Source: Bilabrum cf. latius
Lineage: Eukaryota; Bigyra: Bicosoecida; Bigyra; Bicosoecida
Reading direction: 5' to 3'
DNA: 64,000 bases
Assembly: GCA_965178125.1 (NCBI GenBank)
Contig: OZ237738.1
Span: forward strand, 1,426,001 to 1,490,000
The translations under genes and the position numbers were made by a program. This document shows positions 12,046 to 25,600 of the stretch, piece after piece (the stretch's first letter is position 1; the number at the start of each line of letters is the position of its first letter). The notes beneath the pieces were generated by a model that saw nothing but the letters and a program-made list of their open reading frames with translations, ran no database searches and was not told where the DNA came from.

Positions 12046-12266
12046 TGTTGGTTTGAATGGCATTGGCTGGATTGATGTGGATGTCCAAGGATTGCACAGC
12101 ACCGTGTCCATCCCATTTTCATCCCGTGTACCGACCCGAAGCAAGTTCTTGTGTTGCTCGCACTTCCGGTATTTGGTCAAGCCTGAAATTCAAGGCTTGA
12201 ATCGGGGCTCTTCTTGCACACGAGGGACAGCTTATTAGTGCCCAATAGGCCAAGTTGCTCATCGAT

Positions 12267-14486
12267 ATGGCATCCATCTCAAGCAGCTTCAGCCAGGCAG
12301 TCGCATCGTACGAGCAACATGGCTCCAGCGTCGCTGCAAGCACCGGACCAGCTGCCACACTTCTGGACCGATTCTCGATCGTGGTATCGCCTGCCGACTC
12401 GCATTCGCCTCGATTCTCATGGTCCAAATGGCAGTCCAACCCTGTCAAAGTGCAGACTGCGGAGGGTGCCATCAAGCTGAAGTGCAAGGTAGACCTGCTC
12501 AGCGATGAACGAGCAACACTTCACGACAAGGTGGCACAGCTGCTGGCATTGCGCGGCATTGAGGCCGAGTCTGCCATTGATGTCAATGCAAGCTCGGAAG
12601 AATCAAGCAAGGCTGCTGGCAGTAGTACGTCTGCCAACATGCGATTCTTGGTTCGCTCGCTCACCACGGCGAACGATCCGGCGCAGAAGGTGATTGAGAT
12701 GTTCGGCTCTGTGTCAGCGACTGGGAATGCGATTGCTGCCAGAGACGTGATCTACTCGATGTCCAATGACGCGTACGGCAGGAACCGCAAGCTGGACAGC
12801 ATGAGCGAGCAGTCGTTCTTCGTGCTGGACGATGGCACGGTGAAGGTCAAGTCGCGGCCTGTTCGCACTGAGCTGGTCGGATCCATGGATGCCAGTGTGT
12901 ATGCTCGAGGTGTGCAGAGCGGGCTGTACAGCGAGGACTCGTTGGAGGCGCTGGTGGGGGCACCGACGGAAGTCGTTGCCAGCAGCGAGCCGGACTCGTC
13001 AATCTCCGACGAGGTGCCTGTGGAGCTCGTGGGAGTCCAAGGCGGCGGGGCTGGTGCAGCCTCTGGTGGTGCGGCGAGTGGTGCAAGTACAGCTGACAAG
13101 ATGCGGGAAGCAGCAGGACTGCCGGGCAAGGTGCGTCTCGATCGGGATGAAGATGGCAACGCAATCGCCCGTCGGCTGCAGGCACGCTTCGCAGGTTCAT
13201 CACACCCTCACATGGCGCTCAACGCATCAAGCCAGGCGATGGCATGCGTGGAAGAGTGGGACGCAGTGACAGCAGCACGCGAAGCAGCACGAGCAGCGGA
13301 ACTAAGGACTAGGAGGACGAGGAGTGGACGTGTGTATGGCCATCCTGCGCCCATTCAATGCGCAGCGTCCGAGATAGTGTCGCTGGCCAAGGTGACCGGG
13401 GCGGTCGTTGGCGTTGATGCAGGCAAGCGCACCCGTGTGAGCGTGCACACGGAGCTGGTATGCCTGGTGGACACACCCTTCGGCAAGCAAGCGGCCATCA
13501 GGGCCAGCACGAAGAGCACGCCCAAAGACATCGTGGGCATGCTTGGCGACTGGCTCGGCGCATCTGACGCACAGTACATCCGCTGGGGCAGGCACACGAT
13601 GCATCGAGTGGCCTTGGATGAGAAAGCAGAGGAGCACCAGCTGGACCCGTCGAAGCTCCTAGGAGAGCAAGGGTGCTTCGGGGTGTGCCGGCTGCGGCTG
13701 GTGATGGATGTGTCCAGCAGCATGCAGATCTTCGTCAAGACATTGACCGGCAAGACCATCACGCTGCGGGTGCACCCATCGGAACGGGTCTGGACTGTCA
13801 AGCAGAAGATCCAGGAAAGAGCGGGGGTGCCTGCACACCAGCAGCGGCTGCAGTACGGGGGCAAGGAGCTGCACAACCCGGTTGGGCTAGTCCACTACCG
13901 CATCGAGAAGGAGAGCACGCTGCACCTGGTTGGAAGCTTGCGCGGCGGCATGCAGGTCTTTGTCAAGACGCTGACTGGTGCGACCATCACGCTTGAGCTG
14001 GAGAGGTCGGACACGATCGAGACTATGAAGGCATGGATCCAGGCCAAGGAGGGCATCCCCCCGGACCAGCAGCGGTTGATCTTTGCCGGGAAGCAGCTAG
14101 AGGACGGCCGCACGCTTGCGGACTACAACATCCAGCTGGAGAGCACTTGCCACCTGGTGCTGCGCCTGCGCGGCGGCATGCTGCACCCCTCCTCTGGCGG
14201 CGTCGGGCTGCGAGCAGACATCCGCAAGCGCTTCAACATTCCCGAGGACGAGAAGGAGTGCAGGAAGCTGGAAGGCTATGCCCTGGTCAATGCCTGGCGG
14301 GCCCAGCTGGAGGACAAGCTTGTCTTTGCCGAGGTGCATCTGCCGGGGCGGCAGGACCCGGTGCGGGTGGAGGTGGATCCGGGGATGACGCTGGAGGGAC
14401 TGCGGGATGCGGCGGTGAAGGCGGCTCGCGAGGAGGACGAGGAGGAGGATGAGGACGAGGACAAGGATGAGGTTAAGATGCTGTGA
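12267..14486 (+). CDS. ubiquitin-fusion protein, copy 1
   Basis: Single exon, 739 residues, TGA stop. Residues 1-485 form an N-terminal region I do not recognise, with a Ser/Ala/Gly-rich linker. Residues 486-561 are a divergent ubiquitin-like domain ([15 protein letters not shown]..., ending SLRGG). Residues 562-637 are a near-canonical ubiquitin ending RLRGG, followed by a 102-residue tail with an acidic end. In the second domain K48 is kept, but K11 is Ala, K29 is Trp and K63 is Leu. Both RGG motifs are followed by Met, as in polyubiquitin, so deubiquitinase cleavage is possible but unproven. If cleaved after the second RGG, the upstream part would have a conjugatable C-terminus. No TAG codons. 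The ATG at 12267 is chosen because all three copies align from there. Confidence 0.8.
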   Translation: MASISSSFSQAVASYEQHGSSVAASTGPAATLLDRFSIVVSPADSHSPRFSWSKWQSNPVKVQTAEGAIKLKCKVDLLSDERATLHDKVAQLLALRGIEAESAIDVNASSEESSKAAGSSTSANMRFLVRSLTTANDPAQKVIEMFGSVSATGNAIAARDVIYSMSNDAYGRNRKLDSMSEQSFFVLDDGTVKVKSRPVRTELVGSMDASVYARGVQSGLYSEDSLEALVGAPTEVVASSEPDSSISDEVPVELVGVQGGGAGAASGGAASGASTADKMREAAGLPGKVRLDRDEDGNAIARRLQARFAGSSHPHMALNASSQAMACVEEWDAVTAAREAARAAELRTRRTRSGRVYGHPAPIQCAASEIVSLAKVTGAVVGVDAGKRTRVSVHTELVCLVDTPFGKQAAIRASTKSTPKDIVGMLGDWLGASDAQYIRWGRHTMHRVALDEKAEEHQLDPSKLLGEQGCFGVCRLRLVMDVSSSMQIFVKTLTGKTITLRVHPSERVWTVKQKIQERAGVPAHQQRLQYGGKELHNPVGLVHYRIEKESTLHLVGSLRGGMQVFVKTLTGATITLELERSDTIETMKAWIQAKEGIPPDQQRLIFAGKQLEDGRTLADYNIQLESTCHLVLRLRGGMLHPSSGGVGLRADIRKRFNIPEDEKECRKLEGYALVNAWRAQLEDKLVFAEVHLPGRQDPVRVEVDPGMTLEGLRDAAVKAAREEDEEEDEDEDKDEVKML

Positions 14487-14578
14487 TGAAATTCTCAACG
14501 CAGGTATGATTGCAGCAATGAATCGTTCAGGTTTCTGATTTGACGTTTGCCCCTGCCTGTCTAGTCTGCCTAGCCAGC

Positions 14579-14940
14579 GGAGGAGCTGCCCGAGCACCTG
14601 ACAGAGGGCATGCAGTTCCACTTCGCCAGCGAGTACAAGGACGTGTACGAGGTGGCCTTCGATCACGCGGAGCAGAGGCGCAGGGAGGCGGAGGGCAGGA
14701 CGGACGAGGAGGCCGTGGGAGGGGGAGGGGCCAAGGGGACGGACGGGCCGGAGCGGTGGGCGGCGGGGTGGTCTGGTGGTGAATCGAGGCTGCATGAGGA
14801 GAGCAGGCTGATCTGGTGTTGGTTTGAATGGCATTGGCTGGATTGATGTGGATGTCCAAGGATTGCACAGCACCGTGTCCATCCCATTTTCATCCCGTGT
14901 ACGGACCCGAAGCAAGTTCTTGTGTTGCTCGCACTTCCGT
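14579..14940 (+). pseudogene. duplicated 3' end of Lon, fragment A
   Basis: Nearly identical to 11808-12170: the last ~79 codons of Lon plus its 3' flank. It lacks any Lon start, ATPase or protease core, so it cannot encode a protease. The original TGA is changed (ATCTGG instead of ATCTGA). It is a by-product of the array's duplication. Confidence 0.9.
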
Positions 14941-15686
14941 ATTTTGAAGTTACAGAAATACAGAAATACATTGTTGGGTAAAGATTCCGTAAGCACCCAG
15001 ATGCACCGTCGCCTCCGAAGGGGTTTGGGTGATCACCTAGATCCAGGAGAGCCCTCAAACAAGGACTACAAGACCCCCGACCCTTTCAGGCCAAAGGCCC
15101 CCCGTTCTCAGCCTATGCCGCCGAGTTCCCATTCTTCGCCATCAGTGTGGTCCCCCACAGGCCCCAGCCTAAGTTGCGGGGGGGATCTGATATTTTGTGG
15201 ACTCAACTCAAAAGCGCACGCTATCACGAAGAAACATCTGGAACGAGGGCCCGGGACCTACCAGACTTCACGCTTCAGCTGCAATGGCCTAAACCACCTA
15301 AGCTCCACCCTGGGGACCCATTTCCCCTTGGGGAGCGTCAGCATTCCCGTTCCCTCCGGCGCCCGCTGCCGGCACCCCGTCCTGCTTCCCGTTCTGAGCC
15401 AACCCTGCCTTGACGTTGGCGATCGCCACGGCGAGGTTGTTGTTTTCGGCTGCCCCTACAGCCAGGCTGGCAAAGTCCTCCCGGACCGCCCTTGCGAGCG
15501 CCCGTTTGGCCTTCGCTGCAGCCTGAGTTGCTTCACTGGTCAGTAACGTGTGGTTTTAGAGGCGAGCACGGTCTCGGTCTAGAGCCCAGCGATACCAGAC
15601 TCCGTTCGAGTAGGGCCTCAATCAGCCGTCTGAATTCAACATAGCCAGGGCAATTGAGTAGAGTCCGGAGAGTCTCTCTGTTAGAT
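14941..15686. other. insert segment between Lon fragment A and ubiquitin-fusion copy 2
   Basis: The left part (to about 15185) and right part (from about 15526) are closely similar to the corresponding parts of the second insert (18369-20186). The middle, about 340 bp, is not. The right part is the upstream region of the ubiquitin gene. The middle holds a minus-strand open frame, 15555-15268, closed by TGA and reading TSEATQAAAKAKRALARAV..., with two in-frame TAGs and no clear start. No terminal repeats or transposase signature were seen. Confidence 0.5.
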
Positions 15687-17882
<2,196 letters not shown>

Positions 17883-18008
17883 GGACGAGGATGAGGATGA
17901 GGTTAAGATGCTATGATGGCACACTCAACGCAGGTATGATTGCAGCAATGAATCGTTCAGGTTTCTGATTTGACGTTTGCCCCTGCCTGTCTAGTCTGCC
18001 TAGCCAGC

Positions 18009-18368
18009 GGAGGAGCTGCCCGAGCACCTGACAGAGGGCATGCAGTTCCACTTCGCCAGCGAGTACAAGGACGTGTACGAGGTGGCCTTCGATCACGCGG
18101 AGCAGAGGCGCAGGGAGGCGGAGGGCAGGGCGGACAAGGAGGCCGTGGGAGGGGGAGGGGCCAAGGGGACGGACGGGCCGGAGCGGTGGGCGGCGGGGTG
18201 GTCTGGTGGTGGATCGAGGCTGCATGAAGAGAGCAGGCTGATCTGATGTTGGTTTGAATGGCATTGGCTGGATTGATGTGGATGTCCAAGGATTGCACAG
18301 CACCGTGTCCATCCCATTTTCATCCCGTGTACCGACCCGAAGCAAGTTCTTGTGTTGCTCGCATTTCC
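18009..18368 (+). pseudogene. duplicated 3' end of Lon, fragment B
   Basis: Second copy of the terminal ~79 Lon codons and 3' flank, with a few substitutions and the TGA retained. It is flanked on the left by the same sequence that follows ubiquitin-fusion copy 1, and diverges from fragment A just after the shared flank. Confidence 0.9.
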
Positions 18369-20186
18369 GGAATTGTCTACCAGAATAGAGCCACTTCCGG
18401 AATTGTCTTACAGAAATACAGAAATACATTGTTGGGTAAAGATTCCACAAGCACCCAGATGCACCGTTGCCCCCGAAGGAGTTCGAGTGATCACCTGAAT
18501 CCAGAGGAGTCCTCAAACAAGGACTACAAGACCCCCGACCCTTTCAGGCCAAAGGCCCCCCAATCTCAGCCTACACCGCCGAGTCCCCTTTATTCGCCAT
18601 CAATGTGGTCCCCCACAAGCCCTCAGCCTGATGCCTTCACAGGGAGAAAGCATACAGGTGCGGAGCATGTGCCCGGCACAAAGCGCGGTCCAGTCCCACA
18701 TCAGGGTCCCCTGCCGGGACCCACCATTTCCTCCTCCATGACCGTCTCTGCGTCTCACGGTCCTTCAGAGAGGCTAGCATGCACGCGCTCATGCCTTTGG
18801 CCCATTGCCTCTCTATGTCCCTTAGCAAGCCGTGGGGCTTAAACATCCGTCGCTGTAGCCGAGCGTTCGCATTGGTTGCCGCTATCAGCTCTTGCGTGGC
18901 CGTGGCGGCAAGAGCAGCCGCCGCATCGCCTCGCATCCACTGCCTGCACGTCAGCTACTCCTGCTAGCGCAGCTGGTTCCTGATCACCTGCACCACTCGG
19001 TTGGCCAGCTCCTTGACAGCTGTCCGTTCCGATGACCGCGCAATCGTACGCTCTATCCGAGTGAGTGCGTCTTCGACGATTGGCTTGGCCCTGCTGGTGC
19101 GCTCCAGCTTCTCGTCCCAAGGGTCCTGAGCGAGAGCTGTCTTCGCCCATGCTTTCCGGAGAGAGGCAGGGGACCTCCCTCTATTCTGATCCGCATCATC
19201 GGGTTGCCACGGTCTCGTTCCGGCATGATGGTCATGCTCGGCCCGCTCCATCTGCTCTACCGCGGTGCCCATCACTTGAAGGTTGGGCGTGCCCTGTTGC
19301 GGGTATTGTCCAGCTCGGATGCGCAGAATTCGTCTTCCTTGGTGGCCGTATTCCTGCACCACCGCTGCTGTTGGCATGGCTCCTGGTCCGAAGGCATACC
19401 GTCCCTTCGTTGCGTACCGGTTAAGCATGACCACTCCGAGCGCGGCTCTCTCCCGGTCCCAATCCGACAGTGCCGGATCGTGCGAGCATCCCAGGCTCAG
19501 GCTTGTGAACGATCGGTCAGCAGCTCCGGATTTGGATTTCCTCCACTTTGTGACTGTTTTTGCAGTCTCCTGGCATCCCAGCCAGTCCTTCGCGTCATCG
19601 ATCCGTTGGGTCCACCCTGCCATCTTGATCCTGAATCCCAGTGCCAGCGCGGCCCCGAGTGGGCCTGTCTGTACTGGTGGTCCCTGCAGGAATCGGCCCT
19701 GGTGGATGAACCTGGCCGCAACATCAAGGCCCTTCTTCGAGGGACACTCGATCAGGTCCAGCAGGCCCATAGCAACACGCCCTGCTGCCGATGCCGTCAG
19801 CAGCTCAGTGTCCATCGCAAGGTTTGGCACGTATCGACCGCCCATGGTGAAGGGCCTTACCTGTGTCGATCCGCTGACAATCATCCAGCGCGTATCCAGC
19901 AGGAATTTGTCCAGCATCTTGAGGACTTCCAGGTTCAGTTCCATCCCGTAGAAAACTTGGGAACCATATCCTAATCCTGACAAGGTGTCCCATCCTGTTG
20001 CACATGCCGCTGCCTCTGCTTCACTGGTCAGTAACGTGTGGTTTTAGAGGCGAGCACGGTCTACTGTACGGTCTCGGTCTAGAGCCCAGCGATACCAGAC
20101 TCCGTACGAATAGTGCCTCAATCGGCCGGCTGAATTCAACATAGCCAGGGCAATTGCGTAGAGTCCGGAGAGTCTCTCTGTTATAT
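18369..20186. other. insert segment between Lon fragment B and ubiquitin-fusion copy 3
   Basis: It shares its left (~18405-18635) and right (~20028-20186) parts with the insert at 14941-15686, but has an unrelated middle of about 1.4 kb carrying the minus-strand frame described separately. A short direct repeat (CACTTCCGGAATTGTCT-like) lies at the left edge near 18363-18410. The right part differs from the first insert by a 12-bp insertion near 20060. Exchange of a central cassette between constant ends is suggested; the mechanism is unknown. Confidence 0.5.
18637..20043 (-). CDS. hypothetical minus-strand ORF in insert, start unclear
   Basis: An open frame of about 460 codons, read through two TAGs (18964, 18955), closes with TGA at 18637-18639. 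It has no ATG near its beginning and opens after a TAA at 20044-20046, so it may be a fragment or a downstream exon. Legible stretches include LGYGSQVFYGMELNLEVL, RWMIVSGSTQVRPFTMGG and a charged C-terminal part (LRDIERQWAKGMSACMLASL). I recognise no family. It begins with the same TSEA segment as the small frame in the other insert, then differs completely. A mobile-element remnant or captured gene piece is possible. Confidence 0.35.
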
Positions 20187-22346
20187 ATGGCATCCATCTC
20201 AAGCAGCTTCAGCCAGGCAGTCGCATCGTACGAGCAACATGGCTCCAGCGTCGCTGCAAGCACCGGACCAGCTGCCACACTTCTGGACCGATTCTCGATC
20301 GTGGTGTCGCCTGCCGACTCGCATTCGCCTCGATTCTCATGGTCCAAATGGCAAGCCAACCCTGTCAAAGTGCAGACCGCGGAGGGTGCCATCAAGCTGA
20401 AGTGCAAGGTCGACCTGCTCAGCGATGAACGAGCAACACTTCACGACAAGGTGGCACAGCTGCTGGCATTGCGCGGCATTGCGGCCGAGTCTGCCATTGA
20501 TGTCAATGCAAGCTCGGAAGAATCAAGCAAGGCCGCTAGCAGTAGCCCGACAACTGATGAGCTCCGATTCTCGATCCGCTCGCTCACCACGGCGCACGAT
20601 CCGGCGCAGAAGGTGATTGAGATGTTCGGCTCTGTGTCAGCGACTGGGAATGCTATCAATACAAAGGATGTGATCTACTCGATGTCCAATTATGCATCTG
20701 GCAGAAACCGCGACCTGGACAACATGAGCGAGCAGTCGTTCTTCGTGCTTGACGATGGCACGGTGAAGGTCAAGTCGCGGCCTGTTCGCACCGAGCTGGT
20801 CGGATCCATGGATGCCAGTGTGTATGCTCGAGGTTTGCAGAGCGGGCTGTACAGCGAGGACTCGTTGGAGGCGCTGGTGGGGGCACCGACGGAAGTCGTT
20901 GCCAGCAGCGAGCCGGACTCGTCAATCTCCGACGAGGTGCCTGTGGAGCTCGTGGGAGTCCAAGGCGGCGGGGCTGGTGCAGCCTCTGGTGGTGCGGCGA
21001 GTGGTGCAAGTACAGCTGACAAGATGCGGGAAGCAGCGGGACTGCCGGGCAAGTTGCGCCTCGATCGGGATGAAGATGGCAACGCGATCGCCCGTCGGCT
21101 GCAGGCACGCTTCGCAGGTTCATCACACCCTCACATGGCGCTCAACGCATCCCGCCAGGCGACGGCATGCGTGGAGGAGTGGGGCACAGTAGCAACGGCA
21201 CATGCGGCTGCGGCGTGTACTGCGGTACAAGATCGGTATAAAGGCCTGTCGATGCCTTTAGCGGCAGAGTCGCTGGCCAAGGTAACCGGGGTGGTCGTTG
21301 GCGTTGATGCTGGCAAGCGCACCCGTGTGCGCGTGCACACTGAGCTGCTGTGCCTGGTGGACACACCCTTCGGCAAGCAAGCGGCCATCAGGACAAGCAC
21401 GAAGAGCACGCCCAAAGACATCGTGGGCATGCTTGGCGACTGGCTCGGCGCATCTGACGCACAGTACATCCGCCGGGGCAGTCACACAATGCATCGAGTG
21501 TCCTTGGATGACAAAGCAGAGGAGCACCAACTGGACCCGTCGAAGCTCCTAGGGGAGCAAGGGTGCTTCGGGGTGTGCCGGCTGCGGCTGGTGATGGATG
21601 TGTCCAGCAGCATGCAGATCTTCGTCAAATCCCTCAACAACAAGACCATAACTCTACGGGTCAACCCATCTGATACAGTAGACAGTGTTCATGGTAAGAT
21701 CGCGGAGAGAGGGGGTGTGGGCCGCTGGTTGCGGCTGCAGTACGGGGGCAAGCATCTGTCAGGGTGGGACAAGCTGGCGGACTACAACATCCACAAGGAA
21801 AGCACGCTGCACCTGCTGGGGAGCTTGCGCGGTGGCATGCAGATGTTCGTCAGGACGTTGACTGGCAAGGGCATCACAATTTGGGCAGAGCCAGCGGACG
21901 CAATCGGGGATGTTAAACAGAAGATCCAGGACAAGGAGGGCATCCCCCCGGACCAGCAGCGGTTACTCTTCGCCGGGCTGCAGCTCGAGGATGACCTCTT
22001 GCTGGCGGACTACAACATCCAGAAGGAGAGCACTTTACACCTGGTGCTGCGCCTGCGCGGCGGCATGCTGCACCCCTCCTCTGGCGGCGTCGGGCTGCGG
22101 GCAGACATCCGCAAGCGCTTCAACATTCCCGAGGACGAGGAGGAGTGCAGGAAGCTGGAAGGCTATGCCCTGGTCAATGCCTGGCGGGCCCAGCTGGAGG
22201 ACAAGCTTGTCTTCGCCAAGGTGCATCTGCCGGGGAGGCAGGACCCGGTGCGGGTGGAGGTGGATCCGGGGATGACGCTGGAGGGACTGCGGGATGCGGC
22301 GGTGGAGGTGGCTCGCGAGGAGGATGAGGATGGTGATGGTCTGTGA
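20187..22346 (+). CDS. ubiquitin-fusion protein, copy 3
   Basis: 719 residues, no TAG, TGA stop. It is the most divergent copy: the middle of the N-terminal region is shorter (around residue 340) and both ubiquitin domains differ. Domain 1 (476-550) reads [15 protein letters not shown] and ends SLRGG. Domain 2 (551-626) reads [15 protein letters not shown], has K6 to Arg and K48 to Leu, keeps K11, K29 and K63, and ends RLRGG before the shared tail (MLHPSSGG...). The 3' flank is unlike that of copies 1 and 2. The 296 bp to the next gene show nothing recognisable. Confidence 0.78.
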   Translation: MASISSSFSQAVASYEQHGSSVAASTGPAATLLDRFSIVVSPADSHSPRFSWSKWQANPVKVQTAEGAIKLKCKVDLLSDERATLHDKVAQLLALRGIAAESAIDVNASSEESSKAASSSPTTDELRFSIRSLTTAHDPAQKVIEMFGSVSATGNAINTKDVIYSMSNYASGRNRDLDNMSEQSFFVLDDGTVKVKSRPVRTELVGSMDASVYARGLQSGLYSEDSLEALVGAPTEVVASSEPDSSISDEVPVELVGVQGGGAGAASGGAASGASTADKMREAAGLPGKLRLDRDEDGNAIARRLQARFAGSSHPHMALNASRQATACVEEWGTVATAHAAAACTAVQDRYKGLSMPLAAESLAKVTGVVVGVDAGKRTRVRVHTELLCLVDTPFGKQAAIRTSTKSTPKDIVGMLGDWLGASDAQYIRRGSHTMHRVSLDDKAEEHQLDPSKLLGEQGCFGVCRLRLVMDVSSSMQIFVKSLNNKTITLRVNPSDTVDSVHGKIAERGGVGRWLRLQYGGKHLSGWDKLADYNIHKESTLHLLGSLRGGMQMFVRTLTGKGITIWAEPADAIGDVKQKIQDKEGIPPDQQRLLFAGLQLEDDLLLADYNIQKESTLHLVLRLRGGMLHPSSGGVGLRADIRKRFNIPEDEEECRKLEGYALVNAWRAQLEDKLVFAKVHLPGRQDPVRVEVDPGMTLEGLRDAAVEVAREEDEDGDGL

Positions 22347-22642
22347 GCAGTAGTCTTAATCATAGGTTATATAATTTACCAACGAATTGAGGAGAAGAAG
22401 ATGCCGCTTATTTTTTCCCGCAGTGCGGCGCCTCGACCTGCTGGTATAAGTGCACGCTACCAAATATCGATTTGGCCGTTGAGACAAGGAGGTGCGCGAA
22501 CTCAATCGCGAGCGCAGTTGGAGCTTAATTGCTTGTTAAAGCTTGGTTTCATATCAATAGATTACCACGGCCTCGATTTGCTTGCTTGTTGTTGCGCGGC
22601 GAGACCTGACGATCGTTCCGATCGGTTGATAGCAGTTGCAGT

Positions 22643-25600
22643 ATGTCGTCTGCACCAGAGCAAACCCTCGCCCTCGTGAAGCCGGATGCGTGCGGGAGAC
22701 CATGGATCCAAAAAATCATGAAGAAGGTTGAGGAAGAAACGGAAGACGGGGAGACGGTGGAAAAATGGGTCGAAACGGAGGAGGAGAGAGCGCGGGACAA
22801 GGCTGCGCTGATCCAGCAGCGGATTCGGGACGAAGGCTTCCGCATCGTGAAATAGCAAACCATGCGGCTGACAAAGGCACAGGCAGAAGAATTTTATCGA
22901 GAGCACAGGGGCAAGCCGTTCTACGAAGGCCTGACATCGTTCATGAGCAGCGGCTCCCTGCTCGCCATGGTGCTTGAAAAGCCGGGGGCCATCAAGGCCT
23001 GGCGGGCGCTCATGGGCCCCACCAACACCTTCAAGGCGTAGGAATTTGCAGCGGACCAGAACCCCTTGGACGAGAGCAAGTGGCCCCTGCGAGCACTCTT
23101 CGGAACCGACGGCACTAGGAACGCCACGCACGGCAGCGACAGCGCCTACTCGTCCCTGCGCGAGCGAACCTTCTATTTCCCGGAACCCAGGCGCTGGCAG
23201 CGCAGTGTGCTGTATCTGCTTCCCTCGATCGCCAAGGACGAGGCCGCCGTGGATCGCGCCGTGGAGCTGCTCGCCCACCGCGAGTTCGTGGTGGTCGCAA
23301 GGCGAGCATTCTCCTCCCGAGCAGGTGCTCCGGAAACCTCCCTCTTCGCGGAGCACGGAGACGTCGCGAGGGCGGCGGCGCACGAGGGCGACGGCCAGTG
23401 CGTGGCACTGGTGCTGGAGCGGGCCGGTGCCCTCACCCAGCTTAGGCTGGTGGCAGGCCCCACGGAGGGCAGGGAGACAGCGCTGGACAAGGCGCCGGAC
23501 TCGCTCAACGCGCTCCTCACAGAGGGCATGGGCGACGGTGCCGTGGCGGCGCTGGCGGCAGAGACCGAGGCCGCCGTCGCCCGCGCCGTGGACGTTTTGT
23601 TCGGCGGAGAGCTGGAGGCCGAGCTGACCCTGGGCGTGATCAAGCCGGGCACTGCGGATGACCCCGCCGCCGTCAAGGGCATCGTCAAGTCCATCCGTGA
23701 GGCAGGCTTCCAGATAGTGGCGCAGCGACGGGCCAACGTGAGCAAGGAGCAGGCGGAGGAATTCTACGCAGAGCACAAGGGGCGGTTCTTCTTCGAGGGG
23801 CTGACCGCGTACATGAGCAGCGCGCCCGTGCAGGCCTTCGTGCTCAGCAAGCCGGGTGCCATCAAGGCCTGGCGGGCGCTCATGGGCCCCACCAACACCT
23901 TCAAGGCAAGGGAGGAAGCACCCGATTCCCTGCGGGCCAGGTTCGGCGTGGACGGCACCAGGAATGCCACGCACGGCAGCGACAGCCCTGCGTCTGCCGC
24001 CCGCGAGATCCGCTTCTACTTTCCCTCCTTTGGCCTTGACCCCGTGCCCACCGGGCCCGCGGCTCGGGCGGCGCTGGTGGAGGAGCGAGTGGCCGACCTG
24101 TTCTCTCCCGCGGCGGGGAAGCCCGTCCCCGCCAGCCTCTCAGTTGTCCTGGTGCGCGCGCTGACTGCGCTGGCCAAGGCCAAGCCGGGCAAGGGCGCGG
24201 ATGCAGCGAGGTTCCTCGGGCGGTGGCTGCTGGAGAACAACCCGAGGTCCGGCGTGGTGGGGTCGATCAGTGCCGGCGGTGCGGCGGGCACGGGGCAGGG
24301 CGAGGGCAAGGAGGAAGAGGAGGGTAAGGTCGACGACGAGGAGGGACAGGGACAGGGCCCCGCGTCCGGGGCCGGCTCGGACGACTCCGGGCCTCAGGTG
24401 GAGGAGCTTTCCACCACTGTGCACGTGGGTGGAGCGGGCGGGGAGGAGTCCATGCCTCTGCCGGACAACTTGAACGTGGTGTTCGTGCTGGGCCCCCCTG
24501 GGGCGGGCAAGGGCACCCAGTGCGCTAGGATCAGGGAGAGGTTCGGGTTTACCCACCTGAGCACCGGCGACCTGCTGCGGGCCGAAGTTGCGTCGGGGTC
24601 TTCTTTGGGCCATGAGCTCAAGTCCGTCATGGAGAGCGGTCAGCTGGTGTCGGACGAGCTGGTGCTCAGGCTGCTGAGAGGGGCCATGGCCAGGGACGGT
24701 GGCAGGAAGTTCCTCGTGGACGGCTTCCCGCGGGCCATGCAGCAGGCCCTTGATTTCGAGAAGCACGTGTGCAAGCCACGGATGGTGCTGGCCTACACGG
24801 CCAACGAAGACGCCCTGGTGAAGCGGCTGGTGGAGAGGGGCAGGGCCAGCGGCCGTGCCGACGACAACGAGGAGACCATCCGGAAACGCATGGCCACGTA
24901 CCACGCTCAGAGCGCAGACGTGATCGAGTTCTACAAGAGGCAGGGAGCCGTCAAGCTCGTGGACTCGGACGGGCTGGGCCCCGACGAGGTCTTTGAGCAG
25001 GGCACTGTGCCCTGCTTCAAGCCCAAGGTGGTGTTCGTGCTGGGCGGGCCGGGCGCGGGCAAGTCCACTGTGAGCGAGGCTCTCGAGGCGCAGATGGGGT
25101 ACCAGCGAGTGAGCACGCGGGACCTCATCGAGAGGGAAATCCAGTCGGGTTCCACGCTGGGACAGCAGCTGCAGGAGAAGGTGGACCGCGGCGAGCCCGC
25201 GGACACTGAGAGCGTGCTGCAGCTGCTGGAGGAGGCGGTGCACAGGGATCCCAAGGGGACGGGCCGCTTCGCCATCGACGGGTTCCCGAGGAGCAAGGAC
25301 CAGGCCATCGCCTTCGAGAAGAGGGTCGGCGCCCCCCAGATGGCGGTGCACGTCAAGTGCTCGGACGCCACCATGCAGGCGCGGTACAGGCCGCACGCGG
25401 ACGCGCGTGTCCGCAGGATCCTCAAGAGGACGGGCGGGGAGCTGCCCGAGGAGCTGGCTACCATGGTGGCAGAGCTGGAGGCAGCCGCCTCCAAGGGCAG
25501 CAAGAAGAAGACAGCGGCTGCAGCGGCAGCCGGCGCCAAGTCTGCCAAGGCGGCCAAGCACGAGCTGGCGCGCAAGCAGCTCAAGATTCGGCAGAGGGCC